Positions 1 to 8,391 of a DNA stretch of 46,128 nt are shown here, piece by piece. Below the pieces are notes generated by a model that saw only the letters and a program-made list of their open reading frames with translations, was not told the origin of the DNA and ran no database searches. Location: contig JBBIIY010000009.1 in NCBI GenBank assembly GCA_037446255.1, positions 9,386-55,513 on the forward strand. Reading direction: 5' to 3'. The position numbers were made by a program, and so were the translations under genes. Position 1 is the first letter of the stretch. Each line of letters begins with the position of its first letter. Origin of the DNA: Lithacetigena sp037446255 [NCBI: Coprothermobacterota bacterium]. GTDB lineage: Bacteria; Coprothermobacterota; HKB111.

Positions 1-140
1 ATCATAGCTTTTATTGCCTGATTTACTGATCCTGCTCCAATAGCCTGAACCTCAGTTTTTCCATCACGCCTGACAACAGCAGCGATAGCTCCAGCAACAC
101 CTTTAGGTTCTGAGTTCTTTGATACCTTTAAAATTTCCAT
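1..140 (-). CDS. spoVS: Stage V sporulation protein S (SpoVS) family, 3' part cut by window edge
   Basis: Translating the minus strand from the ATG at 140 gives MEILKVSKNSEPKGVAGAIA and continues with a QAIGAGSVNQAIKA segment. This is the start of the small nucleic-acid-binding SpoVS fold (family length about 86 residues). Only 46 codons lie in the window and the rest runs off position 1. A strong AGGAGG ribosome binding site lies 7 bases before the ATG, which fixes the start. SpoVS homologues affect sporulation and septation in Bacillus but also occur in non-sporulating bacteria, so it does not prove sporulation here. It has its own promoter and is probably separate from the nfo unit. Confidence 0.9.
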   Translation of the reverse strand, partial: MEILKVSKNSEPKGVAGAIAAVVRRDGKTEVQAIGAGSVNQAIKAM

Positions 141-199
141 TAATCGTTCCTCCTTTGCTGCATATTAGCTCTAATTTGAGTTGAAAGCCTATAAATTTC

Positions 200-228
200 A
201 TTATACATTAATATGTCAAGAGGTGCAA
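200..228 (-). promoter_or_regulatory. Sigma-A type promoter for spoVS
   Basis: On the minus strand TTGCAC (-35, 223-228) is followed after 17 bases by TATAAT (-10, 200-205), about 60 bases before the spoVS ATG. A TTGACA also lies inside the spacer but has no matching -10 at the right distance. Confidence 0.65.
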
Positions 229-237
229 CTTTATTGC

Positions 238-1080
238 TTATCTATCAGAGTTAACTATTTTTCTACCTAAAATATGCCTTAATATTTTTAGGTTATCACT
301 ATCAGCATCAAGACTATCCTTGGGAGTTTCTATAATAATTGGCAATTCATCAATACTTTTATGATGTAGAAAAGTAATTATACCCGATAATCCGATATTA
401 CCTTTTCCAATATGCGCATGCCTATCTACCCCTGAACCTAAATTTCCCCTGGAATCATTAAGGTGGATTAGTTTTACCATACCATCAGCTTCTTCAAAAA
501 TATGATTAACAGAATCATTATTTCTCAGGTTATAACCAGCAGCATATAAATGACAGGTATCCAAACATATTCCTAAACTATCTGTTTTAGATACTTTTTT
601 TATCAGATTTAGAAGGTATGATACTTTTGAAGTTTCTCCACCAGCATTGTTTTCTAATAGAAGTTGAATTCCTGGTGGCACCATATCTGCTAGTGAATCA
701 AGGTAATAAATCATCCTTTTTTCATTAAGCGGAGTTTTACTGCTACCAGAATGAAAAACTACAAATTGACCATTTACTATTTCCAGAAATCTAATTTCGT
801 TTTCCAGAGTGTAGGCTGATTTTAGAGCTACATCTTCTCTTAAACTACCCAGATTAACTAAATAAGGAGCATGAATTACCAGAGGATAAATATTTATCTC
901 ATGAAGTTTCTTTTCCAGGTATTCAAGACTTTCACTATTCATAGGAGTTGATTTCCGATAGGTTCGGGGGCTACCGCTAAATATTTGCAGGGTATTTATG
1001 TTTAGTAATTGAATTTCTTTTAACAGCGGGTCAATTCCCGAAGCAATATGCAAATGTGCTCCTATTCTATTCATATTCAT
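238..1080 (-). CDS. nfo: Deoxyribonuclease IV (AP endonuclease IV)
   Basis: A 280-residue TIM-barrel endonuclease that cuts 5' of abasic sites in base excision repair. Family motifs are clear: MNRIGAHLHIASG at the N-terminus, an FHSGS strand, LLLENNAGG, GICLDTCHLYAAGYN, HLNDSRGNLGSGVDRHAHIG and IIIETP near the C-terminus. Together these supply the His, Glu and Asp ligands for the three zinc ions. Its length matches the family. The gene starts inside the end of the pseudouridine synthase gene (14-base overlap), so it is probably translated as the last member of the ylxM-to-nfo unit. No terminator hairpin is visible after its stop codon. Confidence 0.95.
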   Translation of the reverse strand: MNMNRIGAHLHIASGIDPLLKEIQLLNINTLQIFSGSPRTYRKSTPMNSESLEYLEKKLHEINIYPLVIHAPYLVNLGSLREDVALKSAYTLENEIRFLEIVNGQFVVFHSGSSKTPLNEKRMIYYLDSLADMVPPGIQLLLENNAGGETSKVSYLLNLIKKVSKTDSLGICLDTCHLYAAGYNLRNNDSVNHIFEEADGMVKLIHLNDSRGNLGSGVDRHAHIGKGNIGLSGIITFLHHKSIDELPIIIETPKDSLDADSDNLKILRHILGRKIVNSDR

Positions 1081-1975
1081 TTTCTCCGGATGAATTATCT
1101 CTTAAAACTGAAAGTGCATACCTCAAATCCTCGGGTAATGGGCTAAAAAAGGTTTTTTGTTCTCCAGTTATGGGATGAGTAAAACATATTTTAAAGGCGT
1201 GTAAGAACTGACGCTTTAAAAAATTTACCTGACACCCATATAAGGGGTCTCCAAGAATAGGATACCCTGTATATTTAAGATGTACCCTAATTTGATGGGT
1301 TCTTCCGGTGCTCAGGGTTAGCTTTAACAATGCTGCATTCTTTAGATACTGAATCACCTGGTAATGGGTTAAAGCGGTTCTACCGGTAAAAGTTATAGCC
1401 ATTAAAGTTTTTCTTCTTCTGTCTCTACCAACTGGAGCGTTAATGATGTTTTCTTTTGGAGGTTTTCCTTTAACCAGGGCAATATAATTCCTGGAAATCA
1501 ATCTGTCTTTCATCATAGACGATAGTTGATAGTATGCGCTATCTGTTTTAGCAATTATCATTAGACCTGAAGTATCTTTATCCAGACGATGAACAATTCC
1601 TGGTCTTAAAGGCCTTCCACAAGATGGTAGATTTATACCTCTATAAATTAAGCCATCAATCAAGGTTGAACCTTTAACATTAGGAGCTTTATGGACTATA
1701 ACTCTGGCTGGTTTATCTATAACTAGCAAATACTCATCTTCAAATACAATTCTAAAGGGAATGTCAGACCCTGAACCCAAATCTATCGGTTCTGGTAATT
1801 CTACCCAGATAATCTCTCCAATCTTAGTTTTTCTTGAAGATTTAACAGTATCAACACCTTCAATTTTTACATTGCCCTCTTCAATTAACTTCTGAGCCTG
1901 TGACCGGGGAATAGATAATATTTTACCCAGAAATACATCCAAACGCAGAACTTCACAAACTACTATTTTTTCCAC
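1067..1975 (-). CDS. RluA/RluD family 23S rRNA pseudouridine synthase
   Basis: A 302-residue enzyme converting uridine to pseudouridine in RNA, most like RluD of the 23S rRNA group. It has an N-terminal S4 RNA-binding domain (RLDVFLGKIL to about residue 60) and then the catalytic domain. The catalytic Asp (about residue 132) lies in HRLDKDTSGL, followed by TGRTHQIRVHL and YPILGDPLYG. I chose the GTG at 1975 because a GGAGAG site lies just upstream and the S4 domain begins at once. The longer frame to 2047 would add 24 residues lying over lspA with no family support. It overlaps lspA by 13 bases. The exact target uridine cannot be read from sequence. Confidence 0.92.
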   Translation of the reverse strand: MEKIVVCEVLRLDVFLGKILSIPRSQAQKLIEEGNVKIEGVDTVKSSRKTKIGEIIWVELPEPIDLGSGSDIPFRIVFEDEYLLVIDKPARVIVHKAPNVKGSTLIDGLIYRGINLPSCGRPLRPGIVHRLDKDTSGLMIIAKTDSAYYQLSSMMKDRLISRNYIALVKGKPPKENIINAPVGRDRRRKTLMAITFTGRTALTHYQVIQYLKNAALLKLTLSTGRTHQIRVHLKYTGYPILGDPLYGCQVNFLKRQFLHAFKICFTHPITGEQKTFFSPLPEDLRYALSVLRDNSSGENEYE

Positions 1976-2406
1976 TTTATAACTCTCCAGAGGACTACAA
2001 TTGTACCAAAGGTTATCAGGGCATCTGACAGGTTGAAAACAGGCCAAAATCCTAAATCAATGAAATCAATAACAAAACTATGATAATATCTGTCTAACAT
2101 GTTTGATAACCCGCCTGTAAATACCATTATCGCACCATACACAAGCATTATTTCTTTCTTTTCCTGTTTAAATAAATATATTATAGATAAAAACAAAACT
2201 AATAAAACAATAATTTGCGAATAGATACCACCAGGTAAAGGTAATCCAAATATTCCTGCATGGTTCGTTACCAGATGAAACTTAACAAAACCCCAATTAA
2301 TAATTTTGTCAGGATTCATTAGAAAATAATTCTTTGTTATTCTATCCATCAGAAAATAAGCCAGAATAGTTAAAGAGTATAAATTATTTCTTATGAAATA
2401 TACCAT
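1963..2406 (-). CDS. lspA: Lipoprotein signal peptidase (signal peptidase II)
   Basis: A 147-residue membrane aspartyl protease that removes signal peptides from prolipoproteins. Four hydrophobic segments are visible. The two catalytic aspartates are D105 in GGLSNMLDR and D128 in VFNLSDALI, the conserved family motifs. Likely substrates include the BMP lipoprotein encoded at 38.4 kb. The gene overlaps dprA upstream by 23 bases and the pseudouridine synthase downstream by 13, the usual lspA-rluD pairing, which implies translational coupling. Confidence 0.95.
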   Translation of the reverse strand: MVYFIRNNLYSLTILAYFLMDRITKNYFLMNPDKIINWGFVKFHLVTNHAGIFGLPLPGGIYSQIIVLLVLFLSIIYLFKQEKKEIMLVYGAIMVFTGGLSNMLDRYYHSFVIDFIDLGFWPVFNLSDALITFGTIVVLWRVIKWKK

Positions 2407-3442
2407 TTTTTCTCTCCACTTTACCTTCTATTTCCAACATAGATAGTTTGAATAAAATTGTCTCTATTGGCTCCGAAACTATTCCTGCTAACTCTTCAGC
2501 TGATAAAGGACTACCTTCTAAATACCTTATTAATCCCTGATTATCACCGCTTAAATTGTCAGTGTCTTCCAATTTAAAATTATGAAATACTGCTAATGAT
2601 TCCAGGATATCAGAATAGTTTTGCACCAGATGAGCTCCATCTTTTAATAATGCGTTTGACCCCTGTGAGGTAGTGTTGGTAATAAGTCCAGGAACTGCAA
2701 ACACTTCCCTTCCCTCTTCCATGGCATAATTTGCTGTTATCAAAGCCCCGCTTTTAACCCCCGCTTCAATTACTACAGTTCCCTTACTTAATGCTGCTAT
2801 AATCCTATTCCTGGCAGGGAATCTCCAGGAATCGGGCTTAATGTATGGAGGGTATTCAGTTAGAATCAATCCTCCTTCAGCAATTATCTTATTAAATAGT
2901 TCTTTATTCTCTGGTGGGTAAAGGTGATGAAAACCTGAACCCAACACTGCTATTGTTTTTTTAGAACCTTTTAAAGCTCCTTTATGAGCTTCACTATCAA
3001 TCCCCTGTGCTAAACCGCTAATAATCGTAAGATAATCAGATAGATAAGCAGATAGTTCAAAGGCAATTTTCCTACCATAGGGAGTTGGTTTTCTCGTTCC
3101 TACAACAGAAATACTATCTTCTTGTAAGAGAGATCTATTCCCCTTGGTATAAATGACCAGAGGAGGATTTTTTGATTCTTTCAAAAGAACAGGATAGTCT
3201 TCATCGTATATGGTTAGCGGGTAAATGTTATCCTGTAATAAATTATCAACTACTTCCTGTGCTGAATTTTTACTTAGAAAATCTTTTATCTTGTTTTCTC
3301 TAACCTGGTCATCAAACAATGACCTGGAAGAAGCAAGTTTTAACCAGGCATTTTCATAGTTTTTAAAAATTTTTAACAGGTTTACAAGCTCTTTATAGGT
3401 GAATAATTCTGAATATTGCAGGGAGATAAGATGCTTATTCAT
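2384..3442 (-). CDS. dprA: DNA-processing protein DprA (Smf)
   Basis: A 352-residue protein that loads RecA on incoming single-stranded DNA in natural transformation. The Rossmann-like core shows SVVGTRKPTPYGR, SGLAQGIDSEAHKGAL, TIAVLGSGFHHLYPPEN, FPARNRIIAALS and EAGVKSGALITANYA, in the usual order. The last 55 residues form the winged-helix DprA domain (LIRYLEGSPLSAEELAGIV). It directly follows comM with an 8-base overlap. The comM-dprA pair is common and suggests competence-related DNA handling, though no uptake machinery beyond pilins is visible here. Confidence 0.95.
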   Translation of the reverse strand: MNKHLISLQYSELFTYKELVNLLKIFKNYENAWLKLASSRSLFDDQVRENKIKDFLSKNSAQEVVDNLLQDNIYPLTIYDEDYPVLLKESKNPPLVIYTKGNRSLLQEDSISVVGTRKPTPYGRKIAFELSAYLSDYLTIISGLAQGIDSEAHKGALKGSKKTIAVLGSGFHHLYPPENKELFNKIIAEGGLILTEYPPYIKPDSWRFPARNRIIAALSKGTVVIEAGVKSGALITANYAMEEGREVFAVPGLITNTTSQGSNALLKDGAHLVQNYSDILESLAVFHNFKLEDTDNLSGDNQGLIRYLEGSPLSAEELAGIVSEPIETILFKLSMLEIEGKVERKNGIFHKK

Positions 3443-4952
3443 ATGAAAGATTTATTCTATAACTCAAGGCTTCACCAATGTGCTCAGCCTTAATTATATT
3501 TGAACCTTCCAGGTCTGAGATAGTTGTGGCTACTTTAATTACCCTATCATAACCTCTACCACTGAGTCCTAACCGTGAAGACCCCATTTCTAATAATTTT
3601 TTAGCATCCCCTGATAAATGAATATATTTCTTTATAGCCTTGGGATTTAGTTCAGAGTTCAAGATAAAAGAATCATTTTTATACCTTTCCTGTTGAATTT
3701 CTCTTGCTGTTTGCACCCTTTGCCTGATAAGCTTTGAGCTTTCCCCTGGATTATCATTTATCAGTTCTTTATCGTTAAGAGAGGGTATCTCAAGATTGAT
3801 ATCAATGCGATCAATAATTGGACCTGATATTTTTGACCGGTGCTTTTTTATTTCCGCAGGAGTACAGTTGCAGGGTTTGTTGCTATCATTATAATAACCA
3901 CAGTTGCAAGGGTTCATAGCACAAATTAAAGTAATTCTGGAGGGATAAGTTAAACTACCCCATACTCTGGAAACAGTTACCTGTCCATCTTCTAAGGGTT
4001 GTCTCAAGGCTTCAATAGAGTCTTTTCTAAACTCAGTTAACTCGTCTAAAAATAAAATCCCCCGATGAGCCAAGGTAACTTCACCTGGTTTGGGAATAGT
4101 CCCTCCACCAATTAAGGCTACTGTAGAGGTAGTATGATGAGGAGACCTGAAAGGAGGAACCTTTATAAGGGAGCCTTTCTTTAGCAATCCTGAAACACTA
4201 TAAATCTTAGATACTTCAAGTGACTCTTCTTCTGTTAACAGAGGCATTATAGTTGGATATGCTCTACATAAAAGGGTTTTCCCACTACCCGGGCTCCCAA
4301 TAAGTAAAACATTGTGCCCACCCGCAGAAGAAATCTCCAAAGCTCTTTTTGCCAGTCTTTGTCCTTTAATATCTTCAAAATCCAATTCATTCCCTGTTGT
4401 GATTATTTCTTCCGTTTGATTATCATCCTGAAATGGCAGTATATTATCTCTGAGGTAATCTACAACCTCTTTCAAGTTGTGGAAACCCCTGGAGATGGTA
4501 TTTTTTACCAATCGTGCTTCATTTAAGTTAAAGAAGGGAACAATTAATTCTGATGCTCGTAGTTTTTCAATACTTAAAGATACCGGTAAAACTCCTTCCA
4601 CCTGCCTTAAGTTTCCTGATAAAGATAGTTCACCCAGAAACAGTTTATTAGAAATTTGCTTTTGAGTTAATACTCCTTCGTGAACAAGAATAGCCAGGGC
4701 AATAGCCAAATCCAGGTGAGGTCCTTTCTTCTTTAAATCAGCAGGAGCCATATTGACGACAATCCTACCTGAGGGAAAAGAAACTCCTAAACACTTAATT
4801 GCTGACCGTACTCTTTCAGTAGATTCCTGCACAGCCTGGTCTGGTAAACCTACAATTAAAAATACTGGTAATCCTCTACTAACTTCTACTTCTACTTCAA
4901 TGGGCATGACCTCTAAGCCCCAAATAGTAGCAGATAAAACTTTAGCTATAAT
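3435..4952 (-). CDS. comM: YifB/ComM family Mg-chelatase-like AAA+ ATPase, probable ATT start
   Basis: ComM is a hexameric helicase that promotes branch migration during integration of transforming DNA. Visible parts are the Lon-substrate-like N-terminal domain (GLPVFLIVGLPD), Walker A GSPGSGKT, Walker B ILFLDELTEF, a four-Cys cluster (CAMNPCNCGYY...CNC) and sensor IIDRIDINLEI. The first in-frame ATG (4907) would delete the conserved opening AKVLSATIWGLEV, which is encoded upstream in the same frame. The only candidates before the TGA at 4962-4964 are ATT (4952) or ATA (4949). A GAGGTG ribosome binding site sits 5 bases before the ATT, and that start gives 505 residues, the family's usual length. 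It overlaps the end of yraN, so re-initiation is another option. Confidence 0.85.
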   Translation of the reverse strand: MIAKVLSATIWGLEVMPIEVEVEVSRGLPVFLIVGLPDQAVQESTERVRSAIKCLGVSFPSGRIVVNMAPADLKKKGPHLDLAIALAILVHEGVLTQKQISNKLFLGELSLSGNLRQVEGVLPVSLSIEKLRASELIVPFFNLNEARLVKNTISRGFHNLKEVVDYLRDNILPFQDDNQTEEIITTGNELDFEDIKGQRLAKRALEISSAGGHNVLLIGSPGSGKTLLCRAYPTIMPLLTEEESLEVSKIYSVSGLLKKGSLIKVPPFRSPHHTTSTVALIGGGTIPKPGEVTLAHRGILFLDELTEFRKDSIEALRQPLEDGQVTVSRVWGSLTYPSRITLICAMNPCNCGYYNDSNKPCNCTPAEIKKHRSKISGPIIDRIDINLEIPSLNDKELINDNPGESSKLIRQRVQTAREIQQERYKNDSFILNSELNPKAIKKYIHLSGDAKKLLEMGSSRLGLSGRGYDRVIKVATTISDLEGSNIIKAEHIGEALSYRINLSYE

Positions 4953-5305
4953 TTTAACACCTCAATAGGTATAAGTTCAAAATGAAAATCACTGTCTTTC
5001 TTAATTATTTCAGCAACCATTATTTGAATATTAAGCTCTTTAGTATTACATCTACCCATAAAATATAAAACAGATTTACATATATGGTTTATCTTTTTCT
5101 GATTTACTTTTTCCCTTGGTAAACCAAAAAGAGGTGAGTGTTGAGTTTTAACTTCAATAAAATAAAGGTTGATTCCCTTTTGAAAAATCAGGTCAATTTC
5201 ACCGAACGGTGTTCGGTAATTTCTTTCAATCAATTTATAACCGGTGCTGACTAATTTATTGTATGTATAATCTTCACCCCATTTACCGAAAGCCTTATTT
5301 TTCAT
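4946..5305 (-). CDS. YraN family (UPF0102) endonuclease-fold protein
   Basis: A 119-residue protein with the restriction-endonuclease-like core KWGEDYTYNKL, GYKLIERNYRTPFGEIDLI and YFIEVKTQHS. The E, D and ExK residues correspond to the PD-(D/E)xK metal site. The family is widespread between rnhB and comM, and its role (probably nucleic acid processing) is not established. It overlaps rnhB by 11 bases and ends inside the proposed comM start. Confidence 0.9.
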   Translation of the reverse strand: MKNKAFGKWGEDYTYNKLVSTGYKLIERNYRTPFGEIDLIFQKGINLYFIEVKTQHSPLFGLPREKVNQKKINHICKSVLYFMGRCNTKELNIQIMVAEIIKKDSDFHFELIPIEVLKL

Positions 5306-5840
5306 GAATAAAAGATTTTCTATGATATTTGGACAAACCGTGCTCCCTAATCACATTGAGATGAAAATTAGTTGCATATCCTTTATTTGCGTACCATCGG
5401 TAAATGGGAAACTCAGATGATAAATCGGTCATAATCTTATCACGAGTTACTTTGGCTATGATAGAAGCTGCTGCTACTACCGAGTTTAAGAGATCGCCTT
5501 TCGGGGTAGCAATTTGCATCAACTGGGTATTTTTTATTAGATCACATCCATCAACTATTAAAATATTTATAGGAATATTTATTTTCTCTACTGCTCTTTT
5601 CATAGAAAGTAAAGTAGCTTCTTTAATATTTAAAGCATCTATTTCTTCAGCTTCAGCGATGCCAATGCTCCAATTTGCCGAGTTTTCCAGAATATATGTG
5701 TATAACCTCTCTCTTTCTTCAAGTTTCAAGGATTTAGATTCTTTAACATTGAATCCCGGAGGACTCCAGGCTACTACTGCACTTACTACAGGTCCTGCTA
5801 AAGAACCCCTTCCTGCCTCATCCACCCCAGCGATAATCAT
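5295..5840 (-). CDS. rnhB: Ribonuclease HII
   Basis: A 181-residue endonuclease that removes ribonucleotides embedded in DNA and cuts RNA in hybrids. The active site is clear: IIAGVDEAGRGSLAGPV gives the first Asp and Glu, LIVDGCD the third acid, and AAASIIAKVTRD the fourth. The GRG motif that detects the RNA-DNA junction is intact. It directly follows lepB. The window also encodes an RNase HIII-like protein (21478-22398), so the organism may carry two type 2 RNases H. Confidence 0.95.
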   Translation of the reverse strand: MIIAGVDEAGRGSLAGPVVSAVVAWSPPGFNVKESKSLKLEERERLYTYILENSANWSIGIAEAEEIDALNIKEATLLSMKRAVEKINIPINILIVDGCDLIKNTQLMQIATPKGDLLNSVVAAASIIAKVTRDKIMTDLSSEFPIYRWYANKGYATNFHLNVIREHGLSKYHRKSFIHEK

Positions 5841-6383
5841 TTAGTGCTGAGGGCTCCTATTATAAGCTAAAACCTGCCATCTAGGCCAGGGCCAGAAAAC
5901 CAGAATTACTCTACCTTTAATGTTTGCTATTTTAATAGTTCCAAAGTTTCTACTATCTAAACTATTGTCTCTATTATCACCCATTACAAAATACTCACCC
6001 TGATTTACAGTTTGAGGGACGATGGACATACTAAAATTTTGCTTTAGATAAGATTCATGCAGTAGTTCATCATTGACATAAACATGTCCTTCTCTGCTTT
6101 CTATCTTGTCACCAGATACCGCAATAACTCTTTTAACAAAGTCTTTTTTTTCACCCAGGGGAGAACGAAAAACTACAACTTCACCTTGTTTTATCGACGA
6201 AAAGCGCATAGTAATTTTTTCTACCAAAATGAAGTCATCAGGTTGAAGAGTTGGATACATAGAAGTTAAGGATACCTTGAAAGGAGAAATTACAAAACTC
6301 CTCAAGATTAGTGCAATTGTTACCGCAATGATCAAAGTTTTTAACCAATCTATTACTTCATCTAAAAAACGGGAGGTATTCAT
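5841..6383 (-). CDS. lepB: Signal peptidase I
   Basis: A 180-residue membrane serine protease that cleaves signal peptides from exported proteins. One N-terminal membrane segment (about residues 14-32) precedes the catalytic S41 in SLTSMYPTL. The general base is K84 in DFVKRVIAVSGD, and the conserved box YFVMGDNRDNSLDSRNFG follows. The single membrane anchor and short length match the Gram-positive type. It lies one base after the rplS stop, with a GGGAGG site before its ATG. Confidence 0.95.
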   Translation of the reverse strand: MNTSRFLDEVIDWLKTLIIAVTIALILRSFVISPFKVSLTSMYPTLQPDDFILVEKITMRFSSIKQGEVVVFRSPLGEKKDFVKRVIAVSGDKIESREGHVYVNDELLHESYLKQNFSMSIVPQTVNQGEYFVMGDNRDNSLDSRNFGTIKIANIKGRVILVFWPWPRWQVLAYNRSPQH

Positions 6384-6384
6384 A

Positions 6385-6738
6385 TTACTTGCGTTCTTCT
6401 TTAATCCTTGCTTTCTTTCCTATCAAACCTCTTAAATAATAAAGTTTTGCTCTCCTTACTTTTCCTCTTTTAATTACTTCAATTTTTTCTATTCTGGGCG
6501 AATGTAAGGGAAATATCAACTCAACCCCTATGTTAGAAGACCTCTTCCTAACAGTAATATTCTCACTGGGTCCACCATGTTTTCGGGCAATAACAACTCC
6601 TTCAAATATTTGCCCCCTACCCGTGCTACCTTCTCTTACTTTCAAGTGCACTTTAACCGTATCACCAACTTTAAAATCGTTATGCTTATTTTCAATTCCT
6701 AATAATTCATTTAATTCTAATGTATTACTCAAAATCAT
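6385..6738 (-). CDS. rplS: 50S ribosomal protein L19
   Basis: A 117-residue large-subunit protein lying at the 30S-50S interface. Recognised by [47 protein letters not shown] and [12 protein letters not shown]. Length matches the family. It follows trmD with a 14-base overlap, the classic trmD-rplS order. Confidence 0.97.
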   Translation of the reverse strand: MILSNTLELNELLGIENKHNDFKVGDTVKVHLKVREGSTGRGQIFEGVVIARKHGGPSENITVRKRSSNIGVELIFPLHSPRIEKIEVIKRGKVRRAKLYYLRGLIGKKARIKEERK

Positions 6739-7501
6739 TCCCTCCTTTGGGAATACAATTAATCAGTTCTATGAACTCATTGAAGATGGTATCTATGAGC
6801 TCCAGTTCGCTTTTAGAGAAATATCTATTTTTAATCAAATCAGGTCTCAATAATAGTGTTCTTTTTAAAGATTCTTTCAGAAGCCACTTTGAAACATCTT
6901 GATGGTTCCCGGATAATAGCGTTTTTGGCACTTCCAGTCCAGCAAATTCGGGAGGTCGGGTATATTGTGGATACTCCAAAAGATTGTTCTCAAAAGATTC
7001 TTCCTCATAGGACTCTCTTTTTATGAGTGAAGGTAAGAATCTGATTACAGCTTCAATTAAAACCAGAGCAGCTGCTTCACCTCCGCTAATAATATAATCT
7101 CCGATAGATACTTCAAACAGAGACAATTGTTCCTTAATCCTTTCATCTATACCTTCATAATGCCCGCAAATAAGAATCAAGCCATCATTATCAGATAGAT
7201 TCCTGGCAATTGAATTATTTAATTTCACTCCTGTAGAGGTAAATAATACAATTTTTGAAGTATAAGGTACAAGATTTTGAATATTATTAACAACTTCCAG
7301 AACAATGGGAGCTTTTATTATCATTCCCGGTTTTCCGCTGTAAGGATAATCATCTATTTTTCCATGTTTTTCTGAAGAAAAGTTACGGAGATTATGAAGT
7401 TCTATTTTTAATAATTCCATCTCCAAAGCTTTCCTGACTATCCCAACTTCAAGCGGGCTGTAAAAATATTCTGGAAATGCTGTAATAATATCAATTCTCA
7501 T
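6725..7501 (-). CDS. trmD: tRNA (guanine-N1-)-methyltransferase
   Basis: A 258-residue SPOUT-class enzyme that makes m1G37 in tRNA, which prevents +1 frameshifting. It shows [13 protein letters not shown], the [13 protein letters not shown] segment, the trefoil-knot motif [33 protein letters not shown] and YTRPPEFAG, all diagnostic. Its start overlaps the ylqD stop by 4 bases. In most genomes rimM lies immediately upstream; here ylqD does. Confidence 0.97.
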   Translation of the reverse strand: MRIDIITAFPEYFYSPLEVGIVRKALEMELLKIELHNLRNFSSEKHGKIDDYPYSGKPGMIIKAPIVLEVVNNIQNLVPYTSKIVLFTSTGVKLNNSIARNLSDNDGLILICGHYEGIDERIKEQLSLFEVSIGDYIISGGEAAALVLIEAVIRFLPSLIKRESYEEESFENNLLEYPQYTRPPEFAGLEVPKTLLSGNHQDVSKWLLKESLKRTLLLRPDLIKNRYFSKSELELIDTIFNEFIELINCIPKGGNDFE

Positions 7502-7908
7502 CGGTCATTAATTTCTTCTATGATTCCTTCTTTGATGATAATCTCGCAATTATTAACTTTATCCCAGAGATTATCCCCAACCTTGAGCTCTGCCAAGCCT
7601 TCAATTACCCCTATAGGATAGATACTGCCTAAATCCAGGGAATTAACTTCCTTAATTTTATTTAAAATCTGGTCTTTAAGCAATTCACCATCTCTTTTTT
7701 CTTCTTCTACCTTTTTTCTTAAAGCTATACTTTCACGAATATCCATAGGAGACTCTATTAGCAACTTATTAATTTGATAGTTAAGTCTTTCAATTTCCAG
7801 GTCAATCTTTTTCTGGTTGTCCTGTAATTGCTTCAGTAAATCATTTTTAAGTGCGTCGTCAACTACAGCTTTTAAAAGAATAGACCTTTTTACCAATGTT
7901 TTACTCAT
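7498..7908 (-). CDS. YlqD family protein
   Basis: A 136-residue protein with a long charged coiled-coil (about residues 25-85) and a C-terminal beta segment VGDNLWDKVNNCEIIIKEGI, the layout of the YlqD family known from Bacillus. Function is unknown. In Bacillus the order is ylqC-ylqD-rimM-trmD; here trmD follows directly and rimM is missing. A role around 30S maturation is plausible from position only. It starts 8 bases inside the khpA end. Confidence 0.8.
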   Translation of the reverse strand: MSKTLVKRSILLKAVVDDALKNDLLKQLQDNQKKIDLEIERLNYQINKLLIESPMDIRESIALRKKVEEEKRDGELLKDQILNKIKEVNSLDLGSIYPIGVIEGLAELKVGDNLWDKVNNCEIIIKEGIIEEINDR

Positions 7909-8146
7909 TTTCCACCTCTTTAATATTGATTATTATATCTCTTCCCAGTGAATGAGGGCTTGCTTTTAGTACTGTTTTAATCGCTTTTAAAAGGCTACCA
8001 TTTTTACCTACAAGCTGACCTACCTGAGAAGAAGGGATGGTTAATTCTAAAATAACAGTGTTATTATCAGCATTATTTTCAATAACTTCATAGTTTATTT
8101 CTTTTGAAAGCAGTTTGTTTATAAGGAATTCCATGATTTCTTTCAT
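7901..8146 (-). CDS. khpA: KH-domain RNA-binding protein KhpA (YlqC family)
   Basis: An 81-residue single KH domain with the GxxG loop in VGQLVGKNGSLLKAIKTVL. KhpA proteins partner with KhpB and bind structured RNAs, affecting cell division and translation in Firmicutes. khpB is not in this window. The gene overlaps rpsP by 4 bases (ATGA), the common rpsP-khpA coupling. Confidence 0.92.
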   Translation of the reverse strand: MKEIMEFLINKLLSKEINYEVIENNADNNTVILELTIPSSQVGQLVGKNGSLLKAIKTVLKASPHSLGRDIIINIKEVENE

Positions 8147-8391
8147 GGAAGTTCAATTCCTGCTTTCTTGATTAAAGAATAACTTGATGTTGTAGGTTTA
8201 GCTCCCATTTTATGCCAATAAAGAATCCTATCTTCCTTTAATATAATTTTAGGGGGATTTTGTCTTGGGTCATACTGACCAAGGATTTCAATAAACTTTC
8301 CATCTCTTGAGTTTCTACTGTCTGCTGCTATCATTCTAAAAATAGCTTCGTGTTTTTTCCCTACTCTACTTAATCTAATTCTAACTGCCAG
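8143..8391 (-). CDS. rpsP: 30S ribosomal protein S16, probable CTG start
   Basis: An 82-residue small-subunit assembly protein. AVRIRLSRVGKKHEAIFR, RDGKFIEILGQYDP and YWHKMGAKPT are diagnostic. Family members begin M-A-V-x-I-R. In this frame the codon before GCA-GTT-AGA is CTG (8389-8391), with no ATG nearby. A near-perfect GGAGGTGAT ribosome binding site is placed about 8 bases before this CTG. The alternative GTG at 8400 sits within the ribosome binding site itself and would add three odd residues. The CTG is therefore the likely initiator. The gene overlaps ylxM by 11 bases. Confidence 0.93.
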   Translation of the reverse strand: MAVRIRLSRVGKKHEAIFRMIAADSRNSRDGKFIEILGQYDPRQNPPKIILKEDRILYWHKMGAKPTTSSYSLIKKAGIELP

